Assembly (NCBI GenBank): GCA_900758315.1
Contig: CAAERF010000441.1
Span: 1 to 28,341, forward strand
From: an uncultured Oscillospiraceae bacterium
GTDB lineage: Bacteria > Bacillota > Clostridia > Oscillospirales > Oscillospiraceae
DNA length: 28,341 nucleotides
Direction: 5' to 3'
Below, in pieces: positions 1-8,329 of this stretch. How positions within the stretch are numbered: position 1 is the first letter of the stretch; each line of letters begins with the position of its first letter. The notes beneath the pieces are model-generated. The model was not told where the DNA came from. It did not search any database and saw only the letters and a list, made by a program, of their open reading frames with translations. The translations under genes were made by a program, and so were the position numbers.

Positions 1-1
1 C

Positions 2-3000
2 ACCGACCACGGGGTGATGTACGGCTGTGTGGACTTCTACAAGGCCTGCCAGGCCCAGGGCGTGAAGCCCATCATCGGCTGTGAGGTCTACGTGGCGGCC
101 CGGAGCCGCTTTGACCGGGTCCGTGAGCTGGACGCCGACCACCGGCACCTGGTACTCCTGTGCAAAAATGAGGAGGGGTACCGGAACCTGTCCTACATGG
201 TCTCTCTGGCTAATATGGAGGGCTTTTACGGCAAGCCGCGCATTGACCTGGACCTGCTCCGGGAGCACCACCAGGGACTCATCGCCCTGTCCGCCTGTCT
301 GGGCGGCGAGCTGCCCCAGCGACTGCTGGCCGGGGACTACGCCGGCGCCAAAGAGCACGCCCTGATGATGGCGGAGCTGATGGGAGAGGGAAACTACTAC
401 CTGGAATTGCAGGATCACGGCATTCCCGCCCAGCAGACGGTGCTGAAGGGACTGGTGCAGATCCACCGGGAGACCGGGATTCCGCTGGTGGCCACCAATG
501 ATGCCCACTATCTGACCCGGGCCGACGCCAAATCCCAGGATGTGCTCATGTGCATCCAGACGGGAAAGACGGTGGACGATCCCAACCGGATGCAGTTTGA
601 GACCGAGGAGTTTTATATCAAGTCCCGGGAGGAGATGGAGGTCTGGTGCAGGGAGTTCCCGGAGGCCCTGGACAACACGGAGGTTATCGCGGACCAGTGC
701 AATATGACCTTCCGCTTCGGTGAGCACCACCTGCCGGAGTTCCAGTACCCGGAGGGGTACGATGGGGAGACGCTCTTTGCCGAGCTCTGCGAGAAGGGCT
801 TTCAAAAGCGCTACCCCGACGGCTCGGAGGAGTACCGCCAGCGGCTGCGCTATGAGATGGACATGATCCGGCAGATGGGCTTTGTGGACTACTTCCTGAT
901 CGTGGCGGACTTTGTGGCCTACGCCCGCAGCCAGGACATTCCGGTGGGCCCGGGCCGGGGCTCCGCTGCCGGGTCCATGGTCTCCTACTGCATGGAGATC
1001 ACCGACGTGGACCCCATGAAATACGACCTGTACTTTGAACGGTTCCTCAACCCGGAGCGGGTCACCATGCCGGATATCGACATGGACTTCTGCTACCGAC
1101 GCCGGGGAGAGATCATCGACTACGTCAACCGGAAGTACGGCAGTGACCACGTGGCCCAGATCGTCACCTTTGGCACCATGGCGGCCCGGGGCGTCCTGCG
1201 GGACGTGGGCCGGACCCTGAACTTCCCCTATAATGAGGTGGATCAGCTGGCCAAGCTGGTGCCCTCCACCCTCCACATCACGCTGGATGACGCCCTGCGC
1301 CTGTCCAAACCCCTGCGGGAGCGGTACGAGGAGGACGAGCGGGTCCACAGCCTCATCGACACCGCCCGGGCCATTGAGGGCATGCCCCGCCACGCCTCCA
1401 AGCACGCGGCGGGCGTGGTGATCACCCGGCTGCCGGTGTACAACTACGTGCCGCTGGCCCGGAATGACGAGACCATGGTGACCCAGTACGTGATGACCAC
1501 CCTGGAAGAGCTGGGACTGCTGAAAATGGACTTCCTGGGCCTGCGCAACCTGACCGTGCTGGACGACGCCCGGAAGATGATCTGCCAGAGAGAACCGGAT
1601 TTTGATCCGGAACGCATCCCGGAAAACGACCCGGAGACCTTTCGCATGATCGCCAGCGGGCACACCTCCGGCGTGTTTCAGATGGAGTCCGGCGGCATGA
1701 CCGGTGTCTGCGTCCAGATGAAGCCCACCTCCATCGAGGACCTGACGGCCATCATCGCCCTGTACCGGCCGGGTCCCATGGAGTCCATCCCGCGGTTTAT
1801 CGCCTGCAAAACTGACCCGTCCCAGATCCGATACCTGCACCCCATGCTGGAGCCCATCCTGTCGGTCACCTACGGCTGCATCGTCTATCAGGAACAGGTG
1901 ATGATGATCTTCCAGCAGCTGGCCGGCTACTCTCTGGGCGGCGCGGATATGGTGCGCCGGGCCATCTCCAAGAAGAAGGCCAAGCAGATCGAGCAGGAAC
2001 GGGACGCCTTCATCTACGGCGACCCGGAGCGGGACATCAAGGGCTGTGTGGCCAACGGCATCCCCGAGGCCACCGCCAAGCACATCTACGACGAGATCTA
2101 CGACTTCGCCAACTACGCCTTTAACAAGGCCCACGCGGTGTGCTACGCCATCGTGGCCTACCAGACGGCCTATTTCAAATGCCACTACCCGAAGGAGTAC
2201 ATGGCGGCGCTGCTGACCAGCGTCCTGGACGTCTCGGGGAAGGTGGCGGAGTATATCAGCGAGTGCCGGGAGATGGGCATCCGCCTGCTGCCGCCGGACG
2301 TGAACCAGTCCGGCCCCGACTTCACCGTGGTGGAGGAGGGTATCCGGTTCGGCCTGGTGGCGGTGAAGGGAATCGGCCGGGGTCTCATCGACCAGATGGT
2401 GGCCGAGCGGGAACAGGGCGGTAAATTCCGCACCTTCCAGGACTTCTGCAACCGGATGTTCGACCGGGATCTGAACCGGCGCGCCCTGGAAAATCTGATC
2501 CGCTGCGGCGCCTTTGACAACATGGGCGCCCGGCGCAGTCAGCTATTAAACGTGATGAATTCGGTGATGGACAACATCGCCGCCGCCCGAAAGAAGAATC
2601 TGGAGGGCCAGGTGAATCTGTTCGGCGGCCTGGAGGAGGATCTGCCGGCGGAGGAGGTGCCGCTGCCCAACCTGCCCGAGTTCACCAAGGCGGAGCTGCT
2701 GAATATGGAGCGGGAGACCACGGGACTCTACCTCTCCGGCCACCCCATGGACGAGTACCGCAGCCAGATTCAGCGGGTCCGGGCCAGTAAGATGGGGGCC
2801 ATTGTGGCGGACTTCGACCAGGAGACCGGCCCGGAGCGGTTCGCGGACAACCAGAAGGTGCGTTTGGCTGGGGTGGTCACGGCGGCCAAGACCAAGACCA
2901 CCCGCAACGACTCCCTGATGGCCTACGTGACCCTGGAGGACGACACCGGCTCCATGGAGCTGCTGGTCTTTTCCAGAACCCTGTCCCAGTGCGGCAACTA

Positions 3001-3364
3001 TCTGTCCGAGGGCAAGGCGATCGTGGCCGAGGGCAGGATCTCCGTCCGGGACGAGAAGGCGCCCCAGCTGCTCTGTGACCGGGTCTGGCCGCTGGCTGAG
3101 GCGGGCGCGCCTGAGCCGGAGGAGCCGCTGCCCCGAAAGGGCGTTTTGCGGGAGGCCCGGAAAATCTACCTGCGTCTGCCCACCATGGATCACCCGGCGG
3201 TGAAGAAGATTCAGCAGATTCTGATCCTGTTCCCGGGCAGTCAGCAGATGATCTTCTACTTTGAGGACACCAAGAAACGGTTCGGCACGCCCTGCCTGAT
3301 TCACACGTCGCTGATTCAGGCCCTGCAGGAGCTGCTGGGAGAGGAGAATGTGGTGATTAAATGA
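2..3364 (+). CDS. dnaE: DNA polymerase III subunit alpha (DnaE), 5'-truncated by the window edge
   Basis: Replicative C-family DNA polymerase. The frame is open from base 2, and the first visible residues (TDHGVMYG) belong to the N-terminal PHP domain, so the real start lies outside the window; about 1,120 residues are visible. Order seen: PHP domain; polymerase palm with the catalytic PDIDMDF motif at 1070-1090 and the later KMDFLGL segment near 1527; fingers; a helix-hairpin-helix (VKGIGRG) near 2365-2385; a QVNLF clamp-binding pentapeptide at 2609-2623 matching the internal beta-clamp motif of DnaE; and a C-terminal OB fold from about 2860. No inteins or frameshifts. The stop TGA overlaps the start of cls (ATGA), which suggests translational coupling. 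Domain order and the absence of an embedded exonuclease separate it from PolC. Identity is certain. Confidence 0.98.
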   Translation, partial: TDHGVMYGCVDFYKACQAQGVKPIIGCEVYVAARSRFDRVRELDADHRHLVLLCKNEEGYRNLSYMVSLANMEGFYGKPRIDLDLLREHHQGLIALSACLGGELPQRLLAGDYAGAKEHALMMAELMGEGNYYLELQDHGIPAQQTVLKGLVQIHRETGIPLVATNDAHYLTRADAKSQDVLMCIQTGKTVDDPNRMQFETEEFYIKSREEMEVWCREFPEALDNTEVIADQCNMTFRFGEHHLPEFQYPEGYDGETLFAELCEKGFQKRYPDGSEEYRQRLRYEMDMIRQMGFVDYFLIVADFVAYARSQDIPVGPGRGSAAGSMVSYCMEITDVDPMKYDLYFERFLNPERVTMPDIDMDFCYRRRGEIIDYVNRKYGSDHVAQIVTFGTMAARGVLRDVGRTLNFPYNEVDQLAKLVPSTLHITLDDALRLSKPLRERYEEDERVHSLIDTARAIEGMPRHASKHAAGVVITRLPVYNYVPLARNDETMVTQYVMTTLEELGLLKMDFLGLRNLTVLDDARKMICQREPDFDPERIPENDPETFRMIASGHTSGVFQMESGGMTGVCVQMKPTSIEDLTAIIALYRPGPMESIPRFIACKTDPSQIRYLHPMLEPILSVTYGCIVYQEQVMMIFQQLAGYSLGGADMVRRAISKKKAKQIEQERDAFIYGDPERDIKGCVANGIPEATAKHIYDEIYDFANYAFNKAHAVCYAIVAYQTAYFKCHYPKEYMAALLTSVLDVSGKVAEYISECREMGIRLLPPDVNQSGPDFTVVEEGIRFGLVAVKGIGRGLIDQMVAEREQGGKFRTFQDFCNRMFDRDLNRRALENLIRCGAFDNMGARRSQLLNVMNSVMDNIAAARKKNLEGQVNLFGGLEEDLPAEEVPLPNLPEFTKAELLNMERETTGLYLSGHPMDEYRSQIQRVRASKMGAIVADFDQETGPERFADNQKVRLAGVVTAAKTKTTRNDSLMAYVTLEDDTGSMELLVFSRTLSQCGNYLSEGKAIVAEGRISVRDEKAPQLLCDRVWPLAEAGAPEPEEPLPRKGVLREARKIYLRLPTMDHPAVKKIQQILILFPGSQQMIFYFEDTKKRFGTPCLIHTSLIQALQELLGEENVVIK

Positions 3365-4944
3365 GAGAGAATGCAAGCCAACGGCTCCAGGACACCAAGC
3401 GGTCCATGTTCCAGCGTATTGCCTGGGCGCTGACCCACCGGCTGTTCTTTGACATCCTGTTTATCCTGCTGCAAATCGCGGTGCTGGCCGTCATGGTCCT
3501 GGCCTTTTCCAACTACTTTGTCTATTTCTACGCCGCCTGTATCGTGCTGACCTTTGCTGCGGTGATCTGGATCATCGCCAGCCGCAACCACCCGGACTAT
3601 AAAATCGCCTGGATCGTGCCCATCATGACTTTTCCCGTGTTCGGCGGCCTGCTCTACCTGCTCTTCGGCGGCAACCGGCTCAGCCAGCGCAGCCGCAAGC
3701 GCATGCGGAAGCTGGAGGAGCTCCAGCGCCAGGCCATGGGAGACGGCAGTCAGATCACCGACGTGCTGCCGTCGGGAGACGCCAGCGCCAAGGTCCAGTC
3801 CCGGTATATCACCAGGGCCAGTCTCTACCCGCCTCACGCCCACACCCAGACCACCTACTACCCGCTGGGCGAGGAGCTCTTCGCCGGGATGCTGGAGGAG
3901 CTGGAGCGGGCGGAGCATTACATCTTTCTCCAGTACTTTACCATCCAGGAGGGGGAGATGTGGGACGCGATTCTGGAGATTTTGGAGCGAAAGGTGGCAG
4001 AGGGCCTGGATGTGCGGGTGCTCTACGACGATATCGGCTGTCTGCTCACCCTGCCCAAGCACTATCCCCGGACCCTGCGGGAAAAGGAAATCGCCTGTAA
4101 GGTGTTCAATCCTTTCCGGCCGGTGGCATCCCTGCGCCTGAACAACCGGGACCACCGGAAAATCTGCGTCATCGACGGCCATACCGCCTTCACCGGCGGG
4201 GTGAACCTGTCCGACGAGTATATCAACCGGATTGTGCGCTTCGGCCACTGGAAGGACAGCGGCATCCGGGTGAAAGGGGAGGCGGCGTGGAATTTCACCG
4301 TCATGTTCCTGTCCTCCTGGGGTGCGAATGAGGAGAGCGAGGCGGATTTCAGTCAGTACCGGCCTTCCACCTACCTGGAGCGTGCCGTGCCCACCGACGG
4401 GCTGGTACAGCCCTTCATGGACAGCCCGCTGGACGATGAGGCGGTCAGCGCGACGGTCTATCTGAACCTGATTGCCCGGGCCAACCGGTATATCTATATC
4501 ACCACGCCCTACCTGATTATCGACCATGCCATGACGGAGGCCCTGTGCGTGGCGGCAAAGGCCGGGGTGGACGTGCGGCTGATTACCCCCCACATCCCGG
4601 ATAAGCGCCGGGTGTTTGAGCTGACCCGGGCCCACTACGGGCCGCTGGTGGAGGCAGGCGTGAAGGTGTACGAGTATCTGCCCGGCTTCATCCACAGCAA
4701 AACCTGCGTGGTGGACGACCAGTTCGGGATTGTCGGAACCATCAACCTGGACTACCGCAGCCTGTTCCTGCACTTTGAGTGCGGCGTGTGGCTCTACCAG
4801 ACCCAGTCGGTGGCGGCCATCCGGGAGGACTTTCTGGCCACCCAGGCCATCAGCCAGCAGGTCCAGCTGGAGGAAATTCAGCAGCTCAGCTGGGGCAAAC
4901 GGCTGTACCGCAGTCTGCTGCGGGTGTTCGCGCCGCTGCTCTAA
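3361..4944 (+). CDS. cls: Cardiolipin synthase, ClsA type
   Basis: Membrane phospholipase-D-superfamily enzyme that joins two phosphatidylglycerols into cardiolipin and glycerol. The 527-residue length is usual for the family. Three hydrophobic segments at about residues 22-45, 47-66 and 73-97 form the N-terminal anchor (PLDc_N). Both HKD motifs are intact: His265, Lys267, Asp272 followed by GGVNLSDEY, and His445, Lys447, Asp452 followed by GTINLDYRS. The ATG lies inside the dnaE stop (ATGA overlap), and no separate promoter is visible, so it is probably translated by coupling to dnaE. A strong hairpin terminator follows 16 bases after the stop. The fusion of a phospholipid gene to the dnaE transcript has no obvious metabolic logic. 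Confidence 0.96.
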   Translation: MRENASQRLQDTKRSMFQRIAWALTHRLFFDILFILLQIAVLAVMVLAFSNYFVYFYAACIVLTFAAVIWIIASRNHPDYKIAWIVPIMTFPVFGGLLYLLFGGNRLSQRSRKRMRKLEELQRQAMGDGSQITDVLPSGDASAKVQSRYITRASLYPPHAHTQTTYYPLGEELFAGMLEELERAEHYIFLQYFTIQEGEMWDAILEILERKVAEGLDVRVLYDDIGCLLTLPKHYPRTLREKEIACKVFNPFRPVASLRLNNRDHRKICVIDGHTAFTGGVNLSDEYINRIVRFGHWKDSGIRVKGEAAWNFTVMFLSSWGANEESEADFSQYRPSTYLERAVPTDGLVQPFMDSPLDDEAVSATVYLNLIARANRYIYITTPYLIIDHAMTEALCVAAKAGVDVRLITPHIPDKRRVFELTRAHYGPLVEAGVKVYEYLPGFIHSKTCVVDDQFGIVGTINLDYRSLFLHFECGVWLYQTQSVAAIREDFLATQAISQQVQLEEIQQLSWGKRLYRSLLRVFAPLL

Positions 4945-4960
4945 TCGTTGTGAAAAGAAA

Positions 4961-4995
4961 AGCGTTCCGTTTGTTATAAACGGAACGCTTTTTTT
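4961..4995. terminator. Intrinsic terminator shared by cls (+) and the CmpB-like gene (-)
   Basis: Perfect 12-bp stem (4961-4972 with 4978-4989), GTTAT loop, and seven Ts on the + strand. The minus-strand exit is also T-rich (TTTCTTTTC), so it probably serves both convergent genes. Confidence 0.92.
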
Positions 4996-5003
4996 GAAAG
5001 CAA

Positions 5004-5867
5004 TTACTTTTTTGCCTTTTTCCGCTCTTTGCGGAGCTGTTTCTGCTGCGCCAGCCGGGCGGCACGGTCACCCAGGAGCCGGGTGGCCTGTTCCTTTACC
5101 ACCTGAAGAGAGGGGGTAAACTTCCGGGAGGACAGCAGCGAGTAACGGGCCCGGAACCGGGCGGAATAGTGGGCGGCCTCCTGGAGGAACTGCTTCTGTT
5201 CCAGCTCCAGCTTGGCCAGGGCCGCCTGGAGGCGGACGGTCTGGAGCTTTTGGAGGCTGGTATCCCGGAGCTGCTTCCGCTGAGCCTCCAGCTCTTTGCG
5301 GACCTGCTCGGCCTTGCGCAGGAAGCCCGAGGTGAGGGCCAGATGGCGGATGGTAAATACTGCGTCAGCCAGGGTGACCGCCAGCAGAAGGGCGGCCAGC
5401 AGGGTCTGCCAGAAGGGGGTCAGGCGCTGGAACAGCCGGACGGTGGCCGGGTGAATCCAGTAGATGGCGGCGTAGGCGGCCACGCCCCAGAACAGGCTGG
5501 TATTCAGACAGATGCGGCCCTTCAGGTTGAATCTGTGGTCCGAGTAGTCCCAGTACTTCATGTGGGTGGTCACTTCCAGCAGCCAGCCCACAAAATACTC
5601 CCAGGCGGACATGGTGACCGTGGCCACCAGGTAGAAGAGAAAGACGTTCTTCTGGGTGAACCTGCTGAGGAACAGCACCATCATCAGGACGCCGAAGCCG
5701 TAAATGGGGCAGATGGGGCCCTTCAGGAAGCCGCGGAACACAAACCGCCGCTCTTTGACGGAGCAGTAGACGGTCTCCATGCCCCAGCCCAGAAAGGAGT
5801 ACCACAGAAAGTAGAGGAACAGCAGCGGCAGGGGAATGCCCATCACCGTAATCGAATAGACTGCCAT
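5004..5867 (-). CDS. CmpB-like multi-pass membrane protein (putative ABC transporter permease family) with a cytosolic coiled coil
   Basis: The first half has about five hydrophobic segments (roughly residues 8-33, 50-70, 73-98, 122-147 and 150-175 of 287). It contains the pattern GWxxE-(V)Y plus RGFLxGPxCPIYGFG typical of the ABC_trans_CmpB/DUF1113 family, whose function is not established. The last 100 residues are a charged Leu/Gln/Lys/Arg-rich helix likely to form a coiled coil, ending in a lysine-rich tail. Start choice: GTG at 5870 directly follows the upstream stop, but ATG at 5867 sits 6 nt from the GGAG Shine-Dalgarno inside the preceding gene's end and is preferred. It follows the DUF4364 gene with no gap, so the two form one operon. 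No ATPase partner is nearby, so a transporter role is not supported by context. Confidence 0.8.
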   Translation of the reverse strand: MAVYSITVMGIPLPLLFLYFLWYSFLGWGMETVYCSVKERRFVFRGFLKGPICPIYGFGVLMMVLFLSRFTQKNVFLFYLVATVTMSAWEYFVGWLLEVTTHMKYWDYSDHRFNLKGRICLNTSLFWGVAAYAAIYWIHPATVRLFQRLTPFWQTLLAALLLAVTLADAVFTIRHLALTSGFLRKAEQVRKELEAQRKQLRDTSLQKLQTVRLQAALAKLELEQKQFLQEAAHYSARFRARYSLLSSRKFTPSLQVVKEQATRLLGDRAARLAQQKQLRKERKKAKK

Positions 5868-5870
5868 CAC

Positions 5871-6404
5871 TCACTCCTTCTCCTCGTCCAGCAGGACGGA
5901 CAAGACGGTGTGATAGACCTGCTGGGCACGGTCCTGGAAGCGCTGGGCCAGCATGTCAGCCTGGGCCCGGTCGGGCGCGGCCATGCGCAGGGTCATGATG
6001 TTGCCGGCGTCGTCGTCCAGCACCAGCTCCACGTCATAGCTCTCCCGGTTGGGCAGCGGTGTGACGGAGGTGCGGACCTGATCGCGCCGCTTGAGGTCCC
6101 GGTTGAGCACCTGGGTGTTCCGGTCGCATTTGGTCCGGACCGAGTAGGGCAGCTCTTTGGCGCAGATGGCGCAGTTGACGCGGCCCTTGTCGGTGATGGA
6201 GAGCAGGCCGTCGTCGGTCTGGTGGACGTGACCGTTTTCCTTCAGGGCGCCCAGGGCGTCGGCGAACTGGAAGTAGTCCATGCCCTCGTCGCACAGGGCC
6301 AGATCGGTCAGCTCTGCCATGGTCACCGGCAGAATCAGGTGGTCTAAAATGTAGAGGATGAGCAGCCGCACATCCAGTGGATTGCGGATAAAACCGTGGG
6401 CCAT
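5871..6404 (-). CDS. DUF4364 family winged-helix protein
   Basis: A 177-residue protein whose first ~75 residues read as a winged-helix fold (helices around residues 10-60, then DGLLSITDKGR as the wing). The remainder is a beta-rich domain with the central LPYSVRTKCDRN and SYDVELVLDDD segments. It matches the general build of DUF4364 proteins of Clostridia, which are presumed DNA-binding regulators of unknown target. The ATG is preceded by a strong GGGAGG site 8 nt upstream. It starts a two-gene minus-strand operon with the CmpB-like membrane protein (TGA directly followed by GTG/ATG). The only functional statement supported is cytosolic and probably regulatory. Confidence 0.8.
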   Translation of the reverse strand: MAHGFIRNPLDVRLLILYILDHLILPVTMAELTDLALCDEGMDYFQFADALGALKENGHVHQTDDGLLSITDKGRVNCAICAKELPYSVRTKCDRNTQVLNRDLKRRDQVRTSVTPLPNRESYDVELVLDDDAGNIMTLRMAAPDRAQADMLAQRFQDRAQQVYHTVLSVLLDEEKE

Positions 6405-6440
6405 GCAATCGCCTCCCGTTTTGAAATCAAGGATTCAAAC

Positions 6441-6469
6441 AGTATACCCGAAAAAAATACAAATGGCAA
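6441..6469 (-). promoter_or_regulatory. Promoter for the DUF4364/CmpB-like operon
   Basis: Read on the minus strand: -35 TTGCCA (6464-6469), 17-nt spacer, -10 TATACT (6441-6446). It lies 37 bases upstream of the DUF4364 start codon. Confidence 0.8.
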
Positions 6470-6487
6470 GGGGGGACACGGTTCGCC

Positions 6488-6516
6488 TTGACAGGCCGTG
6501 TGTAATTAGATATGAT
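6488..6516 (+). promoter_or_regulatory. Sigma-A promoter for the DUF3048 lipoprotein gene
   Basis: Perfect -35 TTGACA (6488-6493), 17-nt spacer, -10 TATGAT (6511-6516). It is divergent from the minus-strand promoter 18 bases away, so the two units share a short control region. Confidence 0.88.
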
Positions 6517-6570
6517 AGGTCCGGAAGAAAAAATGGCTGGAAACAGCGTCAAAAAATGGAGATCATGAAA

Positions 6571-7740
6571 ATGAAAAAAATTTTAAGTTTGTTGTTAGCC
6601 CTGAGCATGCTGCTCGCCCTGTCCGCCTGTAGCTTCGGCGGCGATGAGACCGTCAGCAGCGCAGAGGAACCGGCGGCGGAAACCTCGGCAGAGGTTTCGT
6701 CCACCGAACTGGAAGGGTATCGCAACCCCCTGACCGGCGAGGAGACCGAGACCGACATCTCCCGCAACTGTCCCGTGGGCGTGATGCTGAACAACGTGAA
6801 GGAGGCTCTGCCTCAGTCCGGCAACTCCAAGGCGGACATGTTCTATGAGGTGCCCGAGGAGGGCGGTATCACCCGGATCCTGGCCCTGTTCCAGGACGTC
6901 ACCGACGTGGGCCAGATCGGCACCGTCCGCAGCACCCGGCCCTACTTCGTCCGGCTGGCCGTGGGACAGGACGCCCTGCTGACCCACTGCGGCGGCAGTA
7001 ACCAGGCCTACGTGATCATTAAAAAGTATATGGAAAAGGCGGACTTTAATGACATCGACTGCCTGAACCACGGTACCAACTGTGCTTACAGCTACTTCAA
7101 GCGCAGTGAGGCCCGTCTGAACGCCGGCTTTGCCCTGGAGAACACCATGTATATCCACTCGGATAACATCCAGGAGTACCTGTCCAAGCACACCGACACC
7201 ATCCGTACCACCCACAAGGAGGACTTTACTCCTGCGCAGCAGTTTGTAGAGGACGGCACGCCGGAGAACGGCACTTCTGCCAAGTCCATCGACGTGGTCA
7301 TGTCCCAGTACAAGCACACCCTGTTCGACTATGACGAGAGCACCGGCTCCTATGGGGTCAGCGAGTTCGGCTCTCCCTACATCGACGAGGTCACCGGTGA
7401 GCAGATCCACGTGGAGAACGTGGTGGTGCTTCTGACCGACATCTCGGTGAATGAGGAGTCCGCTCTGGGCCACCTGTCTGTGGTGCTCACCGGCACCGGT
7501 ACCGGCTATTACGCCTGCGGCGGAAAGTTCATCCCTATTACCTGGGAAAAGAAGGACGTTGTGGATCAGCAGTGCTTTTATGACGCCGACGGCAACCAGA
7601 TCAAGTTCGGTATCGGTAAAACCTATATCTGCATCGTGGATAAGTCCCGGAATATCACCATCGACGAGGTGGTCCAGCCCAAGCCCGCTGACGCCAATGA
7701 GGAGGATGCCAAGGTGGACTCCATGGCTCAGGTGGACTGA
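6571..7740 (+). CDS. YerB-like DUF3048 lipoprotein
   Basis: Exported, lipid-anchored protein. From the chosen start it has a Lys-Lys N-terminus, a hydrophobic core and a lipobox LSAC with Cys20, then an acidic Ser/Glu linker and two DUF3048-type halves. Recognisable segments are RNPLTGE, CPVGVMLNN, ADMFYEVPEEGGITR, GTVRSTRPYFV and DALLTHCGGS. The 389-residue length suits the YerB family of Gram-positive bacteria, whose molecular function is not settled. Start choice: three in-frame ATGs (6556, 6565, 6571) compete. GGAG at 6558-6561 is 9 nt from 6571 but only 3 nt from 6565, and nothing precedes 6556. It is a single-gene unit with its own promoter and terminator. Confidence 0.9.
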   Translation: MKKILSLLLALSMLLALSACSFGGDETVSSAEEPAAETSAEVSSTELEGYRNPLTGEETETDISRNCPVGVMLNNVKEALPQSGNSKADMFYEVPEEGGITRILALFQDVTDVGQIGTVRSTRPYFVRLAVGQDALLTHCGGSNQAYVIIKKYMEKADFNDIDCLNHGTNCAYSYFKRSEARLNAGFALENTMYIHSDNIQEYLSKHTDTIRTTHKEDFTPAQQFVEDGTPENGTSAKSIDVVMSQYKHTLFDYDESTGSYGVSEFGSPYIDEVTGEQIHVENVVVLLTDISVNEESALGHLSVVLTGTGTGYYACGGKFIPITWEKKDVVDQQCFYDADGNQIKFGIGKTYICIVDKSRNITIDEVVQPKPADANEEDAKVDSMAQVD

Positions 7741-7770
7741 GCTGCGCAGAGCAGGAAGTTAGATATTTGG

Positions 7771-7810
7771 CAAAACAAGCCCGGCATGTGGAACATGCCG
7801 GGCCGTTTTG
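7771..7810 (+). terminator. Terminator of the DUF3048 lipoprotein gene
   Basis: An 11-bp GC-rich stem (7779-7789 with 7793-7803) and GGA loop. The flanking CAAAAC/GTTTTG also pair. The T-run is only four bases, so it may be leaky. Confidence 0.75.
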
Positions 7811-8082
7811 ATGTTAAGAGCTGCTTTTTAAGGTTAGGGATTGGAGAACTTTACTGAGTGATATTTGATTAAGATGGATTGTGTGGGAAATCAGCCTGTG
7901 GACAGGAATCCGTCCTGTGCGTCGTCCAGGGTTGCTTCGAAAATGAAATCACCTTCCTTTCCTTCGTCCATATTGTAGGTTTTGGCAAAGAGTTCTTCCA
8001 TCATAAATCGGTAAAGAGCGCGTTAAATCGCCGTAAAGTGAGAGAAAATGGGCGCCAGTGGTAGAATTTGGCCGGATTACCG
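7811..8082. other. Intergenic stretch without a convincing gene
   Basis: No Shine-Dalgarno-backed ORF was found on either strand. The only coding-like trace is a 37-codon minus-strand ORF at 7891-8004 (MMEELFAKTYN...). It has acidic, protein-like composition but no ribosome binding site and an in-frame stop just upstream. It may be a gene remnant or chance. Confidence 0.5.
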
Positions 8083-8111
8083 TTGACAAAAAAGTGCGAA
8101 ACTGGTATGAT
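8083..8111 (+). promoter_or_regulatory. Promoter for the ZTP riboswitch-fhs transcript
   Basis: Perfect -35 TTGACA (8083-8088), 17-nt spacer, -10 TATGAT (8106-8111) with an extended TGG element. The predicted start, about 8117-8118, coincides with the first base pair of the riboswitch P1 helix. Confidence 0.9.
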
Positions 8112-8117
8112 GCAAGT

Positions 8118-8238
8118 GGCCATATGACTGACGGAAGTGGAGTGAACCACAGGGAGTATGGTCTGGCAGCTGCCGTTGCAGTTGCTACAGGTTGATCTGT
8201 GGGGAATGCCCCAGTTCAATGTGCCGACCGTCTGGGCC
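8118..8238 (+). promoter_or_regulatory. ZTP (pfl) riboswitch aptamer upstream of fhs
   Basis: Senses the purine-biosynthesis alarmone ZTP/ZMP that accumulates when 10-formyl-THF is short. P1 pairs 8118-8124 with 8157-8163. Inside it lie the conserved ACUG-ACGGAA segment, P2 (GUGG 8137-8140 with CCAC 8147-8150) and AGGGAG. After a linker of about 60 nt comes the 3' hallmark CCGACCGUCUGGGC (8224-8237), close to the family consensus CCGCCUGGGC. ZTP riboswitches commonly precede fhs and other folate/purine genes. One departure is ACUGACGG where ACUGGCGG is usual. The call rests on motif and context; no covariance model was run. Confidence 0.85.
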
Positions 8239-8272
8239 AAATGAAAGGGTCTGGGTGATCGGTGCTTTTTTT
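8221..8272 (+). terminator. Riboswitch-controlled terminator in the fhs leader
   Basis: The 5' arm 8221-8238 contains the aptamer's CCGACCGUCUGGGC. It pairs, with several G-U pairs and one mismatch, with 8248-8265, followed by seven Ts (8266-8272). Because the 5' arm is also the ligand-binding 3' half, ZTP binding should prevent this hairpin and switch fhs on. Confidence 0.85.
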
Positions 8273-8329
8273 GCCCTGCGATGATCCAGATGCAAGGTAC
8301 CATGCTAGGTGAGAAAGGAAGAATTGCAC

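Noticed and set aside
3316..4773. 485-codon minus-strand open frame across cls
   Set aside because: Antisense of cls with its two intact HKD motifs; His/Gln/Val-rich shadow.
5169..6347. 392-codon + strand open frame opposite the DUF4364/CmpB-like operon
   Set aside because: Gln/Gly/Val-rich shadow; the minus strand has the promoter, ribosome binding sites and recognisable families.
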